From positions 1 through 49,290 of the forward strand of contig CAKSUL010000008.1 in the NCBI GenBank assembly GCA_934501475.1: a stretch of 49,290 nt of DNA, in the 5' to 3' direction. Below the pieces are notes generated by a model. The model saw only the letters and a list, made by a program, of their open reading frames with translations. It did no database searches and was not told the DNA's origin. Numbering within the stretch: the stretch's first letter is position 1; each line of letters starts with the position of its first letter. The translations under genes and the position numbers were made by a program. Source of the DNA: an uncultured Roseovarius sp. (GTDB lineage Bacteria > Pseudomonadota > Alphaproteobacteria > Rhodobacterales > Rhodobacteraceae). Positions 24,203 through 33,047 of this stretch are shown here, piece by piece.

Positions 24203-27200
24203 TCCGCTGGTTCACCGAGCACCCGACAGCGGCCAACCTGCTGCTGGTGCTGATCCTTGCCGCAGGGGTGATGGCCGCGCCGACACTCAAGCGTGAGACA
24301 TTTCCCGATTTCCGCCCCGTCGAGGCCGAGATCAGCGTGAAATATCGCGGGGCCACCGCCGAAGAGGTGGAGGATGCGATTTGCCGGCGGATCTGGGACG
24401 GAGTCGAAAGCGTCGAAGGGCTGGATGAGCTGACCTGCACCGCGCAGGGCGGCATCGCGCGCGCCGTCGCGACGATGGAACCGGGCGGCACGCGGGCGGG
24501 CTTTGTCAACGACCTGCGCACCGAAGTCACCGCAATCGACGACTTTCCCGCCGACGCCGACCCGGCCATCGTGCGTGAGTTGCACCGCACCGATGTTGTC
24601 ACCTCGGTCGCCGTGGCCGGCGATCTGCCCCCGGCGCATCTGGAACGCTATGCCGCCGGGTTGCAGGACCGCTTGTCGGCCCTGCCCGGTGTGGCGCGGG
24701 TCACGATGTCGGGGTTCGGCGTGCGGCAATTCCGCATCACCGTGCCCCGCGCGGTGATGGAACAGCACGGGCTGACTGTCTCGGGTCTTGCCGCAAAGAT
24801 CGACGCCCAAAGCGTGGACCGCCCACTGGGACTTCTGGAAACCGCCCAGCGCGAGATCAGCCTGCGTTTCACCGACGAGCGCCGCAGCCCCGCCGCGCTG
24901 GCCGCCTTGGTCGTGATGTCCAAACCCAACGGCGCCGAACTGACGCTGGGCCAGATCGCCACCATCTCCGAGGCTTACACCCCCGAGGAAGAGCGCGCGT
25001 TTCTGGACGGTCAGCGCGCCGTGTTCCTTCAGGTGGACAAGGCGCTGGGCGCGGACGCGCTCGAGGTGTTCGATCATGTCGAAGACCTGATCACGACCGA
25101 GCGCGAAATCGTGCCGCAGGCGCTGCGCCTCGAGATCGTCAAGGACATGACCAGTATCGTGCGCGACCGGCTGGCCATGCTGGTGCAGAACGGCGCGATC
25201 GGGCTGGTTCTGGTCATCGGCGTGATGAGCATGTTCTTTCGCCCCGGCTTTGCGATCTGGGCGGCGATGGGCCTGCCGGTGGCGTTTCTGGGGGCGTTCG
25301 CGGCGATGGCGTTGCAGGGGCTGTCGCTGAACATGATGACGATGGTGGCGCTGTTGATGGCGATCGGGATCGTGATGGACGATTCCATCGTCATCACCGA
25401 TTCCATCGCCGAGGCGGCCGCGAACGGGGCCTCGCGCACCGAGGCGGCGGTGCAGGGCACGCTGGCGGTGATGCCGGGGGTTCTGGCGTCTTTTGCGACC
25501 ACGATCGCGGTGTTCGGCCCGCTGGCCTTTCTTGCCGGTGATCTGGGCGCGGTGCTTGAGGTGGTGCCGCTGGTGCTGATCGCGGCCCTTGCCGCCAGCC
25601 TGGCCGAGGCGTTCTGGGTCCTGCCCCACCACCTCAGCCACGGGTTGAAGGGCGAGGCCAAGCCGCCGTCGCGGTTTCGCGCCGGATTCGAGCGTCGGTT
25701 CGAAAGGTTCCGCGAGCGCCGCATCGGCGGGCTGGCCGATCTGGCGATCCGCTGGCGCTATGTCGTGACGGGCCTGACGGTTGCGACGCTGATCGTTACG
25801 GTCGGTCTGATGGGCGGTGGATATCTCAAGCGCGAGGCGATCCCGGCGATGGACGGTGACGTTCTGGAGGCGCGCATCCTGATGCCCCAAGGCACGCCGC
25901 TGGAGCGCACGAGCGAGGTCGCCGATCTTGTGATCAGCGCGCTGACGCGTGTCAATGCCGCTTTCAAACCGGATCAGCCAGATGGCGCGGCGTTGGTGGA
26001 ATCCGTGCATCTGCGCCTGAACCACAATGCCACCGCGGGCGAATCCGGCCCCCATGTCGCCACGATCAGCGCCGATCTGCTGGGTGCCGAAATCCGCAGC
26101 ACGACCCTGGACGAGATCGTGACACGGTGGCGCCATGAGATCGGCGACATCCCCGGCCCGCTGTCCATCCTGTTGACCGAGCCCGGCATCGGCCCTCAGG
26201 GGATTGCCATCGAAATCCGGCTGAGTGGCCCCGACCTGACCCAACTGGCCCGTGCCGGTGACGCGCTCAAGGCCGAGGCCGAAACCTATGAAGGCGTGTT
26301 CAACGCCATCCATGATTTGCGCCCCGGCAAGGCCGAGCTTCGCCTGCAACTTGCCCCGCATGCGACATCGCTGGGCATCACCGCGCGCGATGTTGCGGAT
26401 CAGATCGGCGCGGCGTTTCTGGGGCGGGTCATCTCGACCGTGCAAAGCGGCGATATCGCCCATGAGATCGAGCTGGAGCAATCCGCGCAGGACCGGGATT
26501 CGTATGATGACCTTCGGGATTTCACCATCACGCTGCATGACGGCAAGGCGGTGCCCCTGTCCACCGTGGCGCGCATCCATGAGGCGCGCGGCTGGTCCGG
26601 CATCACCCATGTGGACGGGCAACGCACAGTCACGGTGCAGGCCGATGTGGATACGCGCATCGGCAACGCGGACGCCATCGTGGCGGAATTGCGCAACAGC
26701 TTTCTGCCCGCGCTTGTCGCCGCCACGCCCGGCCTCAGCTTCGAGATTGGCGGGCAGAGCGCGAATTCGGCGGTAACCGTCGCCTCGATCCTGCGCGGTT
26801 TTCTGATCGGGCTGGTCGGGATCTATATCGTGCTGTCGTTCCAGTTCCGCAGCTATGTCGAGCCGATCATCGTGATGATGGCGATCCCGCTGGCGTTTAT
26901 CGGGGTGATCCTGGGGCATCTGATCATGGGCTACAACATTTCGATGCCCTCTTTGATCGGGGCCGCATCGCTGGCCGGGATCGTGGTCAACAACGCCATC
27001 CTGCTGGTGCAGGTGATCAAGCGGCACGCAGCCGAGGGCATGGACCTGGCGCGCGCCGCGGGGCAGGCCAGCCGCGAACGGTTCCGCCCGATATTGATGT
27101 CCGTCTCGACCACGGTGATGGGCCTTGTGCCGTTGCTTCTGGAACGCAGCACGCAGGCCCAGAGCATGAAACCGCTGGTGATTTCGGTGGTGTTCGGGCT

Positions 27201-27339
27201 GTTTTCCTCGACAGTTCTGGTGCTTGTGGTGCTGCCGGCCTTCTATGCCATCCTGGGCGATCTGGGGCTGGCAAAGACCCGCGCGGTCGCATCGCAAGGC
27301 AAGACAGGCACGACAGGCAAGAAAGGTGTCCCCTCATGA
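24199..27339 (+). CDS. RND multidrug/metabolite efflux transporter (AcrB/HAE-type)
   Basis: A 1046-residue inner-membrane pump with the classical 12-helix, two-loop RND layout. Visible features are the N-terminal helix (residues 9-28), the large periplasmic loop with the YRGATAEEVEDAI strand, and the proton-relay Asp pair in GIVMDDSIVIT (helix 4). The second half has matching helices (FQFRSYVEPIIVMMAIPLAF, SLAGIVVNNAILLV). It exports hydrophobic or cationic compounds with the adaptor at 22898. No outer-membrane TolC-like gene is in the window. It ends by overlapping a small gene. Confidence 0.95.
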   Translation: MIRWFTEHPTAANLLLVLILAAGVMAAPTLKRETFPDFRPVEAEISVKYRGATAEEVEDAICRRIWDGVESVEGLDELTCTAQGGIARAVATMEPGGTRAGFVNDLRTEVTAIDDFPADADPAIVRELHRTDVVTSVAVAGDLPPAHLERYAAGLQDRLSALPGVARVTMSGFGVRQFRITVPRAVMEQHGLTVSGLAAKIDAQSVDRPLGLLETAQREISLRFTDERRSPAALAALVVMSKPNGAELTLGQIATISEAYTPEEERAFLDGQRAVFLQVDKALGADALEVFDHVEDLITTEREIVPQALRLEIVKDMTSIVRDRLAMLVQNGAIGLVLVIGVMSMFFRPGFAIWAAMGLPVAFLGAFAAMALQGLSLNMMTMVALLMAIGIVMDDSIVITDSIAEAAANGASRTEAAVQGTLAVMPGVLASFATTIAVFGPLAFLAGDLGAVLEVVPLVLIAALAASLAEAFWVLPHHLSHGLKGEAKPPSRFRAGFERRFERFRERRIGGLADLAIRWRYVVTGLTVATLIVTVGLMGGGYLKREAIPAMDGDVLEARILMPQGTPLERTSEVADLVISALTRVNAAFKPDQPDGAALVESVHLRLNHNATAGESGPHVATISADLLGAEIRSTTLDEIVTRWRHEIGDIPGPLSILLTEPGIGPQGIAIEIRLSGPDLTQLARAGDALKAEAETYEGVFNAIHDLRPGKAELRLQLAPHATSLGITARDVADQIGAAFLGRVISTVQSGDIAHEIELEQSAQDRDSYDDLRDFTITLHDGKAVPLSTVARIHEARGWSGITHVDGQRTVTVQADVDTRIGNADAIVAELRNSFLPALVAATPGLSFEIGGQSANSAVTVASILRGFLIGLVGIYIVLSFQFRSYVEPIIVMMAIPLAFIGVILGHLIMGYNISMPSLIGAASLAGIVVNNAILLVQVIKRHAAEGMDLARAAGQASRERFRPILMSVSTTVMGLVPLLLERSTQAQSMKPLVISVVFGLFSSTVLVLVVLPAFYAILGDLGLAKTRAVASQGKTGTTGKKGVPS

Positions 27340-27743
27340 ACAGCGGTGAAATGCCCGGCCCCCTGCGCCAGAGATGCGCATATGGCGCGCTGCAATGCCT
27401 GAAGATCATGGTTCTGACCGCTGCGATCCTGACCGCGTTTTGCGTAAAGACCAACGCGCAACAATTGCTGACCGGCGATCAGATAGAGACGCAGATCGTC
27501 GGCCACAGGTTTCAGGGTCGCAAGGGGATCATGTCGGTTACATTGGACTATGCAAGGGATGGCAGCATGACCATGCAATCGCCGATCGGAACGGGCGAGG
27601 GCCATTGGGCATTATCGGGCGATCAGCTATGTGTGACGCTGACATCCGGGCCGCGCAAAGGGCACGAATGCCTGACCTTCACCCACCAATCCGACGGGCG
27701 CTATCTGGGCTCAAACGGGATCCGGCTGACGCTGATCCCGTGA
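27336..27743 (+). CDS. Small exported protein of unknown function at the end of the RND operon
   Basis: A 135-residue protein; its start overlaps the RND stop (ATGA). A hydrophobic segment (MVLTAAILTAFCVKTNA, about residues 25-41) looks like an internal signal peptide or membrane anchor. A beta-rich mature region follows (TGDQIETQIVGHRFQG, DYARDGSMTMQSPIG, HWALSGDQLCVTL, HQSDGRYLGSNGIRLTLI) that resembles a small lipocalin- or C-terminal beta-barrel-like fold. The true start may be the Met at the hydrophobic segment. I do not know the family. Confidence 0.6.
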   Translation: MNSGEMPGPLRQRCAYGALQCLKIMVLTAAILTAFCVKTNAQQLLTGDQIETQIVGHRFQGRKGIMSVTLDYARDGSMTMQSPIGTGEGHWALSGDQLCVTLTSGPRKGHECLTFTHQSDGRYLGSNGIRLTLIP

Positions 27744-27774
27744 TCCGGATATCGCTCGGGGGTGGCGGTGCGGA

Positions 27775-28266
27775 TCAGGACTTGCCCGTGGCGTGCCGCT
27801 GTCGCGGCGGTTCGGGCATCGCATCTGCGGGTTCGCCAAAAATCGCCGTTTGCAGATGTTGCGCCACGCGCTCGGCCCGGGTCATCAGATAGCTTGCCGC
27901 TTCGGGCGTCGGCGCGGTTTCGTCAAGCGTGGCGCGAAACAGCTCAAGCCAGAGCGCGAAATCATCCGGGCGAAGGTCAGGCAGCTTGCGATGCGCCGCG
28001 ATCAGATCGCCGGTGTAGTCATCCGTATGCAGCGCGACGGTCAGCCAGAATGCGGTCATCCGCGCAACCTGCCGACTGCCATCATCCTCCGACGCAGCAC
28101 CGCTGAAGCGGCCAAGCCTCTTGTTGGCGCGCACCCGCGCAACGAAGAACTGGATCATCCGTGACAGATAGGCCTCATCAATGCCGATGATCTCGGCCGC
28201 CGCACGCAATTGGGCGCGGTGCCGTTCAGGGCCGGCCTGTCCTATGTTGAGTGGTGGGTCGCACAT
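27775..28266 (-). CDS. Group III truncated haemoglobin-like protein
   Basis: A 163-residue globin. It contains FFVARVRANKRLGRFSG (A/B helices), TAFWLTVALHTDDYTGD (D-E region), IAAHRKLPDLRPDDFALWLEL with the proximal haem His in IAAH (F8 region), and a following helix FRATLDE. This is the pattern of group III truncated globins, which bind oxygen or NO. The ATG at 28266 has GGAG seven bases upstream; an earlier in-frame TTG was not used. It lies downstream of a cytochrome c'-type gene in the phaC operon. Confidence 0.85.
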   Translation of the reverse strand: MCDPPLNIGQAGPERHRAQLRAAAEIIGIDEAYLSRMIQFFVARVRANKRLGRFSGAASEDDGSRQVARMTAFWLTVALHTDDYTGDLIAAHRKLPDLRPDDFALWLELFRATLDETAPTPEAASYLMTRAERVAQHLQTAIFGEPADAMPEPPRQRHATGKS

Positions 28267-28331
28267 CCCGCATCTCCGTCGCAATCAGGTCGCGCGCCGC
28301 GGCGTCCGCCGGGGTCGGGGCCGTTGCGGTC

Positions 28332-28820
28332 CTAGTCGGCCAGGGTCACAAACCGATCCGTTGCATATAGCGCATGACAGGCGGTGCAGGCCTCGACCAT
28401 CTGGCCGAATTTCTGATGCTGCGCGGCGCGGTCACCATCGCGCGCGACCTGCGCCAGATCCGCCGAAAGCACATGAAAGGCGCGGTCGCGCGTCACGAAA
28501 TCCTCGGGGACGGCGGCCATCAGGTCCTTCTTGTCCTCGGGCGTCATGGATTGTTGCAGGATGAAGCTGTCATGGATCTTTTGCGCCAGATCCGCCACGC
28601 GCGCGTCATCTCCGGCGATCAGGGCCGACAGGATATCCTTGCTCGCGCCCTCGATCGACAGCATTTCCTTGCGCAGAAGGTCGCGCAGCTTTGGGGTCAG
28701 GTCAGGCGAAACCGGCTGAACCTCCTGCGCGCTCGCGCTCGGCCCGGCGATCATCGCAACGCCCAGCGCGGCAACGCAAAGCGCGCGATGGATCGGGCCG
28801 TATTTCCTGGGATGTTGCAT
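28332..28820 (-). CDS. Class II cytochrome c (c'/c556 type), exported
   Basis: A 162-residue periplasmic cytochrome. The signal peptide (RALCVAALGVAMIAGPSASAQ) ends near residue 30. A four-helix-bundle-like mature part follows. The haem-binding CxxCH motif, CTACHALY, lies near the C terminus, as in class II cytochromes. A Met in KEMLSIEG near the N-terminal side of the mature part may be the sixth ligand, as in c556; cytochrome c' lacks this. The ATG at 28820 starts a proper signal peptide. It is placed between a membrane protein and a globin. Confidence 0.9.
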   Translation of the reverse strand: MQHPRKYGPIHRALCVAALGVAMIAGPSASAQEVQPVSPDLTPKLRDLLRKEMLSIEGASKDILSALIAGDDARVADLAQKIHDSFILQQSMTPEDKKDLMAAVPEDFVTRDRAFHVLSADLAQVARDGDRAAQHQKFGQMVEACTACHALYATDRFVTLAD

Positions 28821-28858
28821 GGTCTGGGTCCTCCTGATTGGTGTTGTGCCTGCGTGGG

Positions 28859-29275
28859 TCACGGCGTTTCGTTCCTGGTCATGGGCGTGAAATCCGCCGG
28901 CGCACGCACCGCCACGCCGACGATGGCACCCCAGATCACTGTGCGCAGGCTCATCGCGCCGACCGTGCGCATCTCATAGGCACCGCCAAGCAGCAGATGC
29001 ACCCCGAACGCGATCATCACCGCAATGGTGGCAAAAAGGATCGTGATAGACAACCGAACCGCCCAGCGCCGCCTTGCAAACAGGCCAATACCCGCCGCGA
29101 CATAGGCAAATCCCGCGAAAAAATTGAACCATAGCACGAAGGGAACGGCATCACCGACCGCCGCACGCGCCTCGGCACCGCCAAACAGCGCCCGCCCGCC
29201 GGCGAAAATGGTCAGCGCCCCGAACATAACAGCGATGCCCGCCGCAAGAATCAATCCCCATCGTCTGTTATCCAT
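28859..29275 (-). CDS. Small four-helix membrane protein in the phaC operon
   Basis: A 138-residue protein with four hydrophobic helices (about residues 7-27, 45-65, 72-92 and 103-122) and little outside the membrane. The ATG at 29275 has AGGAG nine bases upstream; an in-frame TTG just before it is unlikely. It is 42 bp downstream of phaC and 38 bp upstream of the cytochrome gene. I do not recognise a family, and no catalytic motif is visible. Confidence 0.8.
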   Translation of the reverse strand: MDNRRWGLILAAGIAVMFGALTIFAGGRALFGGAEARAAVGDAVPFVLWFNFFAGFAYVAAGIGLFARRRWAVRLSITILFATIAVMIAFGVHLLLGGAYEMRTVGAMSLRTVIWGAIVGVAVRAPADFTPMTRNETP

Positions 29276-29317
29276 TCGCAATATCTCCTTTTCGGTGCTC
29301 AGCCCCGCGAGGGGCGC

Positions 29318-31198
29318 TCATGTCTGAAATACATATGTTCCGGGCGCGTCGGCGATGGCCGCATGCCCCTTGCCGCCGATCGGGGGCGGCAGGGCAGGTG
29401 CACCGGCGCGGGCATCCAGCCACCTGGCCCAGGCTGTCCACCATGATCCGTCCTGCTCGGGGGTTTTGCTGAGCCATGTGTCGGGATCGACGTGGAGATC
29501 GCCCGCCTTGCGGTCTCTCACGCGATAGGTCCGGCGCGGATGGCCCGGCGCGGACACGATGCCGGCATTATGCCCGCCGCTGGTCAGCGCAAAGGTCACG
29601 TCGGTATCGCTCAGCATGTCGATCTTGAACACCGACTGCCACGGCGCGACATGATCCCTGAGCGTGCCCACCGCAAAGATCGGCACGCGGATATCCGAGA
29701 CATGCACCGGGCGGCCTTCGACCTCAAAGCGCCCTTCGGCCAGATCGTTGTTCAGATACAGCTTGCGCAGATATTGCGAATGCATGGCATAGGGCATCCG
29801 GGTGGCATCCAGATTCCAGGCCATGAGGTCGAACATCGGCGCGCGTTCGCCCATCAGGTATTCGCGCACCATCCGCGACCAGACCAGATCATTCGAGCGC
29901 AGCATCTGGAACGCGCCCGCCATCTGGCTGCTGTCCAGATAGCCCTGCCGCCACATGACACTGTCAAGGAACGCAAGCTGGCTTTCGTTGATGAACAGTT
30001 GCAATTCGCCCGGCTCGGTGAAATCCACCTGACTGGCCAGCAGGCTGAGCGATGCCAGCCGCGCATCGCCATCGCGCGCCATCGCCGCCGCCGCGATGGA
30101 CAAGAGCGTGCCCCCCAGGCAATAGCCCACCGCCTGGATCTTTCGATCGGGCAGGATGTCGGTGATCGCGTCCAGCGCCTCCATGATGCCAAGGCGGCGA
30201 TAATCGTCCAGCGTCAGGTCGCGATCCTGCGCATCGGGGTTCTTCCATGAGATCATGAACACCGTGTGGCCCTGTTCGACCAGATGGCGAACCATGGAAT
30301 TGTGCTGCGACAGGTCGAGGATATAGTATTTCATGATCCAGGCCGGGACGATCAGGATCGGCTCGGGTCGTACCTTGTCCGTGAGTGGCTGGTACTGGAT
30401 AAGCTCGATCAGGCGGTTGCGAAAGACGACCTTGCCTTTCGTCACCGCGACGTCCCGGCCCGGCTGGAAATCCCCGCTGCCATTCGGGGATGTCCCGGTC
30501 GCGGCATTTCGTGCGTCTTCCATGAAATGCAGCAGACCGTTGATCAGGTTTTTCCCGCCCTGGTCGCGGGTCTTTCTGAGGATCTCGGGGTTGGTGAGCA
30601 GAAAGTTCGAGGGTGACATCATGTCCAGCACCTGACGGGTCAGGAACTGTAACCCGCGTTCGTGCTGGGCGGTCACGCCCGGCACGCCGGTGACGACATT
30701 GTGCCACCATTGCTGTTGCAGCAAGAACCCCTGATGGATCACGTTGAACGGCTTCATCTGCCAGCCGGCATCGCGAAATCGGTGATCCTGCGGCAGGGGC
30801 GTGATACAGGGCTCGGCGTTTTCGACCCTGCCCACACAGTCCAGCGCATAGCGGGCATGGCGGCGGGTCTTGTCGGCGGCTTTCTCAAGCAGTTGCAACT
30901 GCTTGCCGGGCGCGGCGGTCATATGCGTTGCCCAGTCGAACCAGGCCCCCATCAGCGCCGCGGGCGACAATCCATGCGTATAGCGCGACAACCACACCTG
31001 CGCCGCGTGATCGAGGCTTTCATGCAGGGACGCCGCGGTCTTGTCATCGCCCGGGGTTGCATCCACCGCCGCGCCATCCGGCTCTGCGCCTGTCGCGACG
31101 GGCCCCTGCGGCTGGGCTTTCGATGCCGTGTCGTCACCAGGGGGCAAGTCGCAGACGGTTTGCGGTTTTGCCACGGATTGCCTTGTGCTGCGTTCCAT
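29318..31198 (-). CDS. phaC: Class I poly(R)-hydroxyalkanoate synthase
   Basis: A 626-residue polyester synthase that polymerises hydroxyacyl-CoA at the surface of storage granules. The lipase-like box GYCLGG carries the catalytic Cys (about residue 355). The charge-relay Asp is in VGTLRDHVAPW and the His in SGGHNAGIV. The N-terminal PhaC_N-type domain (about residues 60-290) is present, with a longer acidic, low-complexity leader of ~55 residues. AAGGGGGG lies before the ATG. It is the first gene of a minus-strand operon with a membrane protein, a cytochrome and a globin, and it is divergent from the tetR export operon. No phaZ, phaP or phaR genes are nearby, so it may be an extra copy. Confidence 0.93.
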   Translation of the reverse strand: MERSTRQSVAKPQTVCDLPPGDDTASKAQPQGPVATGAEPDGAAVDATPGDDKTAASLHESLDHAAQVWLSRYTHGLSPAALMGAWFDWATHMTAAPGKQLQLLEKAADKTRRHARYALDCVGRVENAEPCITPLPQDHRFRDAGWQMKPFNVIHQGFLLQQQWWHNVVTGVPGVTAQHERGLQFLTRQVLDMMSPSNFLLTNPEILRKTRDQGGKNLINGLLHFMEDARNAATGTSPNGSGDFQPGRDVAVTKGKVVFRNRLIELIQYQPLTDKVRPEPILIVPAWIMKYYILDLSQHNSMVRHLVEQGHTVFMISWKNPDAQDRDLTLDDYRRLGIMEALDAITDILPDRKIQAVGYCLGGTLLSIAAAAMARDGDARLASLSLLASQVDFTEPGELQLFINESQLAFLDSVMWRQGYLDSSQMAGAFQMLRSNDLVWSRMVREYLMGERAPMFDLMAWNLDATRMPYAMHSQYLRKLYLNNDLAEGRFEVEGRPVHVSDIRVPIFAVGTLRDHVAPWQSVFKIDMLSDTDVTFALTSGGHNAGIVSAPGHPRRTYRVRDRKAGDLHVDPDTWLSKTPEQDGSWWTAWARWLDARAGAPALPPPIGGKGHAAIADAPGTYVFQT

Positions 31199-31273
31199 TG
31201 ACCCCCCTTGGGTATGTGGCGCCGGTCAGCCGGGTATCTTATCTTTCGAGTTGCCGGGCGCTATCGAATCAAG

Positions 31274-31291
31274 ATAGTAATTGATTACTAT
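31274..31291. promoter_or_regulatory. Perfect palindrome, probable TetR operator
   Basis: ATAGTAAT-TG-ATTACTAT, an 18-bp perfect inverted repeat in an AT-rich patch between divergent phaC and tetR. TetR-family regulators typically bind such palindromes next to their own gene. It overlaps the candidate phaC promoter -10 and spacer. Confidence 0.65.
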
Positions 31292-31301
31292 ATAAAATCA
31301 A
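31274..31301 (-). promoter_or_regulatory. Candidate phaC promoter
   Basis: On the minus strand, TTGATT (-35) and TACTAT (-10) are separated by 16 bp, giving a start of transcription about 65-70 bases before phaC. The palindrome at 31274-31291 covers the -10 and most of the spacer, so a bound repressor would block it. The hexamers are judged by eye only. Confidence 0.5.
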
Positions 31302-31362
31302 GCCATGATGTCCCGAGTCACGAACGGACAGGTGTTACGGTCCGGCAGATGGAGGCACATCA

Positions 31363-31992
31363 ATGAACACATCCCGACAAAAGAACCTTCCGGCGGAAGA
31401 GCGGCGCAATGTCACGATCGAAGCGGTGGTCGAACTGGCCGGTGAGACCAACCCCTCGGACATCACGACCGCGGCGATTGCCAAGCACATGAACCTGACG
31501 CAAGGCGCGCTGTTCCGGCATTTCCCCAACAAGGAAGCGATCTGGCAGGCGGTGATGAAATGGGTGGCCGAACGGCTGATGGCGCGGGTGGAAAAGGCCG
31601 CCGCCGGGATCGACTCACCGCTTGAGGCGATGCAGGCCATGTTCATGGCGCATGTGACATTCGTGTCCGAGCATCCCGGCGCGCCCCGGATGATGTTCGG
31701 CGAACTTCAGGGCGCCAAGGCGACACCGGCCAAGCGACTGGCGCGCGCGATGCTGAAACAATATGCGGTGCGGCTGCATGACCTGATCGAGGCCGGCAAA
31801 GCCAATGGCGAATTGCGCGCCGATCTGGACAGCGTGGCAGCGGCGACGCTGTTCATCGGGATGATTCAGGGGCTTGCGATGCAATCGCTGATCGCGGGCG
31901 ACATGAGCCACATGGTGGACGACGCCCCGCGTGTCTTTGCCATCTATCGGCACGGTATCGCAGCGAATGGCACTGGTGAACAAGGAGTCTGA
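31363..31992 (+). CDS. TetR/AcrR-family transcriptional repressor
   Basis: A 209-residue regulator with an N-terminal TetR helix-turn-helix (about residues 12-58, with TAAIAKHMNLTQGALFRHFPNKEAIWQAV). The all-helical ligand-binding domain is about residues 75-195. GGAGG lies seven bases before the ATG. The gene is followed at once by an HlyD-RbbA-permease export operon (2-base gap after the stop), so it probably represses that operon and answers to an exported compound. It may also control the divergent phaC operon through the shared palindrome. Confidence 0.92.
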   Translation: MNTSRQKNLPAEERRNVTIEAVVELAGETNPSDITTAAIAKHMNLTQGALFRHFPNKEAIWQAVMKWVAERLMARVEKAAAGIDSPLEAMQAMFMAHVTFVSEHPGAPRMMFGELQGAKATPAKRLARAMLKQYAVRLHDLIEAGKANGELRADLDSVAAATLFIGMIQGLAMQSLIAGDMSHMVDDAPRVFAIYRHGIAANGTGEQGV

Positions 31993-31994
31993 TC

Positions 31995-33047
31995 ATGTCA
32001 CGCCGGGTTTCGGTTCTACTGGTTCTTGCGGTTGTGGCCGCGTTTGTCGGCTATGCGTTGTGGAAGGTGTTTCTTGCCCCCAGCGGTCTGCCGCCCGAGG
32101 GTTTCGCGCGCGGCAATGGCCGTATCGAGGCCGATCTTGTCGATGTGTCGACCCGCCTGTCGGGGCGCGTGGCAACCATCGCGGTGCAGGAGGGCGATCT
32201 GGTTGCGCCCGGCGATATCCTTGCGGTGATGGACACGACCGAACTCAACGCCCAGAAAATGCGCATCGAGGCCGCCGTCGCCACTGCGCAGGCCGCCGTG
32301 GCGGTGGCCAGTGCCGGTGTGACCCGCGCGCAGGCAAATCTTGCGCTGGCCAACAGTGAACTGGCCCGCGCCGAAACCCTGAGTGAGCGCGACGTCATCA
32401 CGCGTGAGAACCTCGATATCCGCCGCACCGAGGCCGAGGTCGCCAAGGCCGGTCTGGTCGCCGCGCAGGCCGAGGTGCGCGCCAAGGAACGCGCCGTCGA
32501 TGCCGAAAACGCCAACCTGAGCGAGATCGAGGCCCGTATCGCCGACAGCACGCTCTATGCACCACAGGCGGGGCGCGTCCTTTATCGCCTGGCCCAGCCG
32601 GGTGAGGTGCTGGGCAATGGCGGCAAGGTGGCGACGCTGGTCAGTCTGGGCAATGTCTATATGGAGTTCTTCCTGCCCGCCAGCGCCGCGCCACGGGTGC
32701 GGTTGGGCGATGAGGCGCGCATCGTCGTGGACGTGCGCCCGGATGCCGCCATTCCCGCCATCGTCAGCTTTGTCGCCCCGCAGGCGCAGTTCACACCGAA
32801 ACAGGTCGAGACCATCTCTGCACGCGAAAACCTGATGTTCCGCGTTCGCGTGCGCATCCCGCAACAGATGGTCGAGGCGCGTCTGGCGCAGGTCAAGACC
32901 GGCGTGCGCGGCGTGGCCTGGGTGCGGCTGGTCGGGGCGGATGGGCATCTGCCCGACTGGCCCGAGGGGCTGACTCCACCGGTGGTTGATGCTTTGCCCG
33001 CGCCCTTGGATGAACAACCCAAGACCGGCGGCGAGACAGGACAATGA
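31995..33047 (+). CDS. HlyD-family membrane fusion protein (YhiI-like)
   Basis: A 350-residue adaptor: an N-terminal membrane helix (about residues 5-24), a biotinyl-lipoyl strand (GRVATIAVQEGDLVAPGDILAVMD), a long helical hairpin (about residues 85-185) and a C-terminal beta-barrel part. It probably bridges the ABC exporter and an outer-membrane channel. An AGGAG site overlaps the tetR stop; its own stop overlaps the ABC gene by 4 bases. The order hlyD, two-ATPase ABC protein, permease matches the yhiI-rbbA-yhhJ cluster of E. coli. Confidence 0.93.
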   Translation: MSRRVSVLLVLAVVAAFVGYALWKVFLAPSGLPPEGFARGNGRIEADLVDVSTRLSGRVATIAVQEGDLVAPGDILAVMDTTELNAQKMRIEAAVATAQAAVAVASAGVTRAQANLALANSELARAETLSERDVITRENLDIRRTEAEVAKAGLVAAQAEVRAKERAVDAENANLSEIEARIADSTLYAPQAGRVLYRLAQPGEVLGNGGKVATLVSLGNVYMEFFLPASAAPRVRLGDEARIVVDVRPDAAIPAIVSFVAPQAQFTPKQVETISARENLMFRVRVRIPQQMVEARLAQVKTGVRGVAWVRLVGADGHLPDWPEGLTPPVVDALPAPLDEQPKTGGETGQ

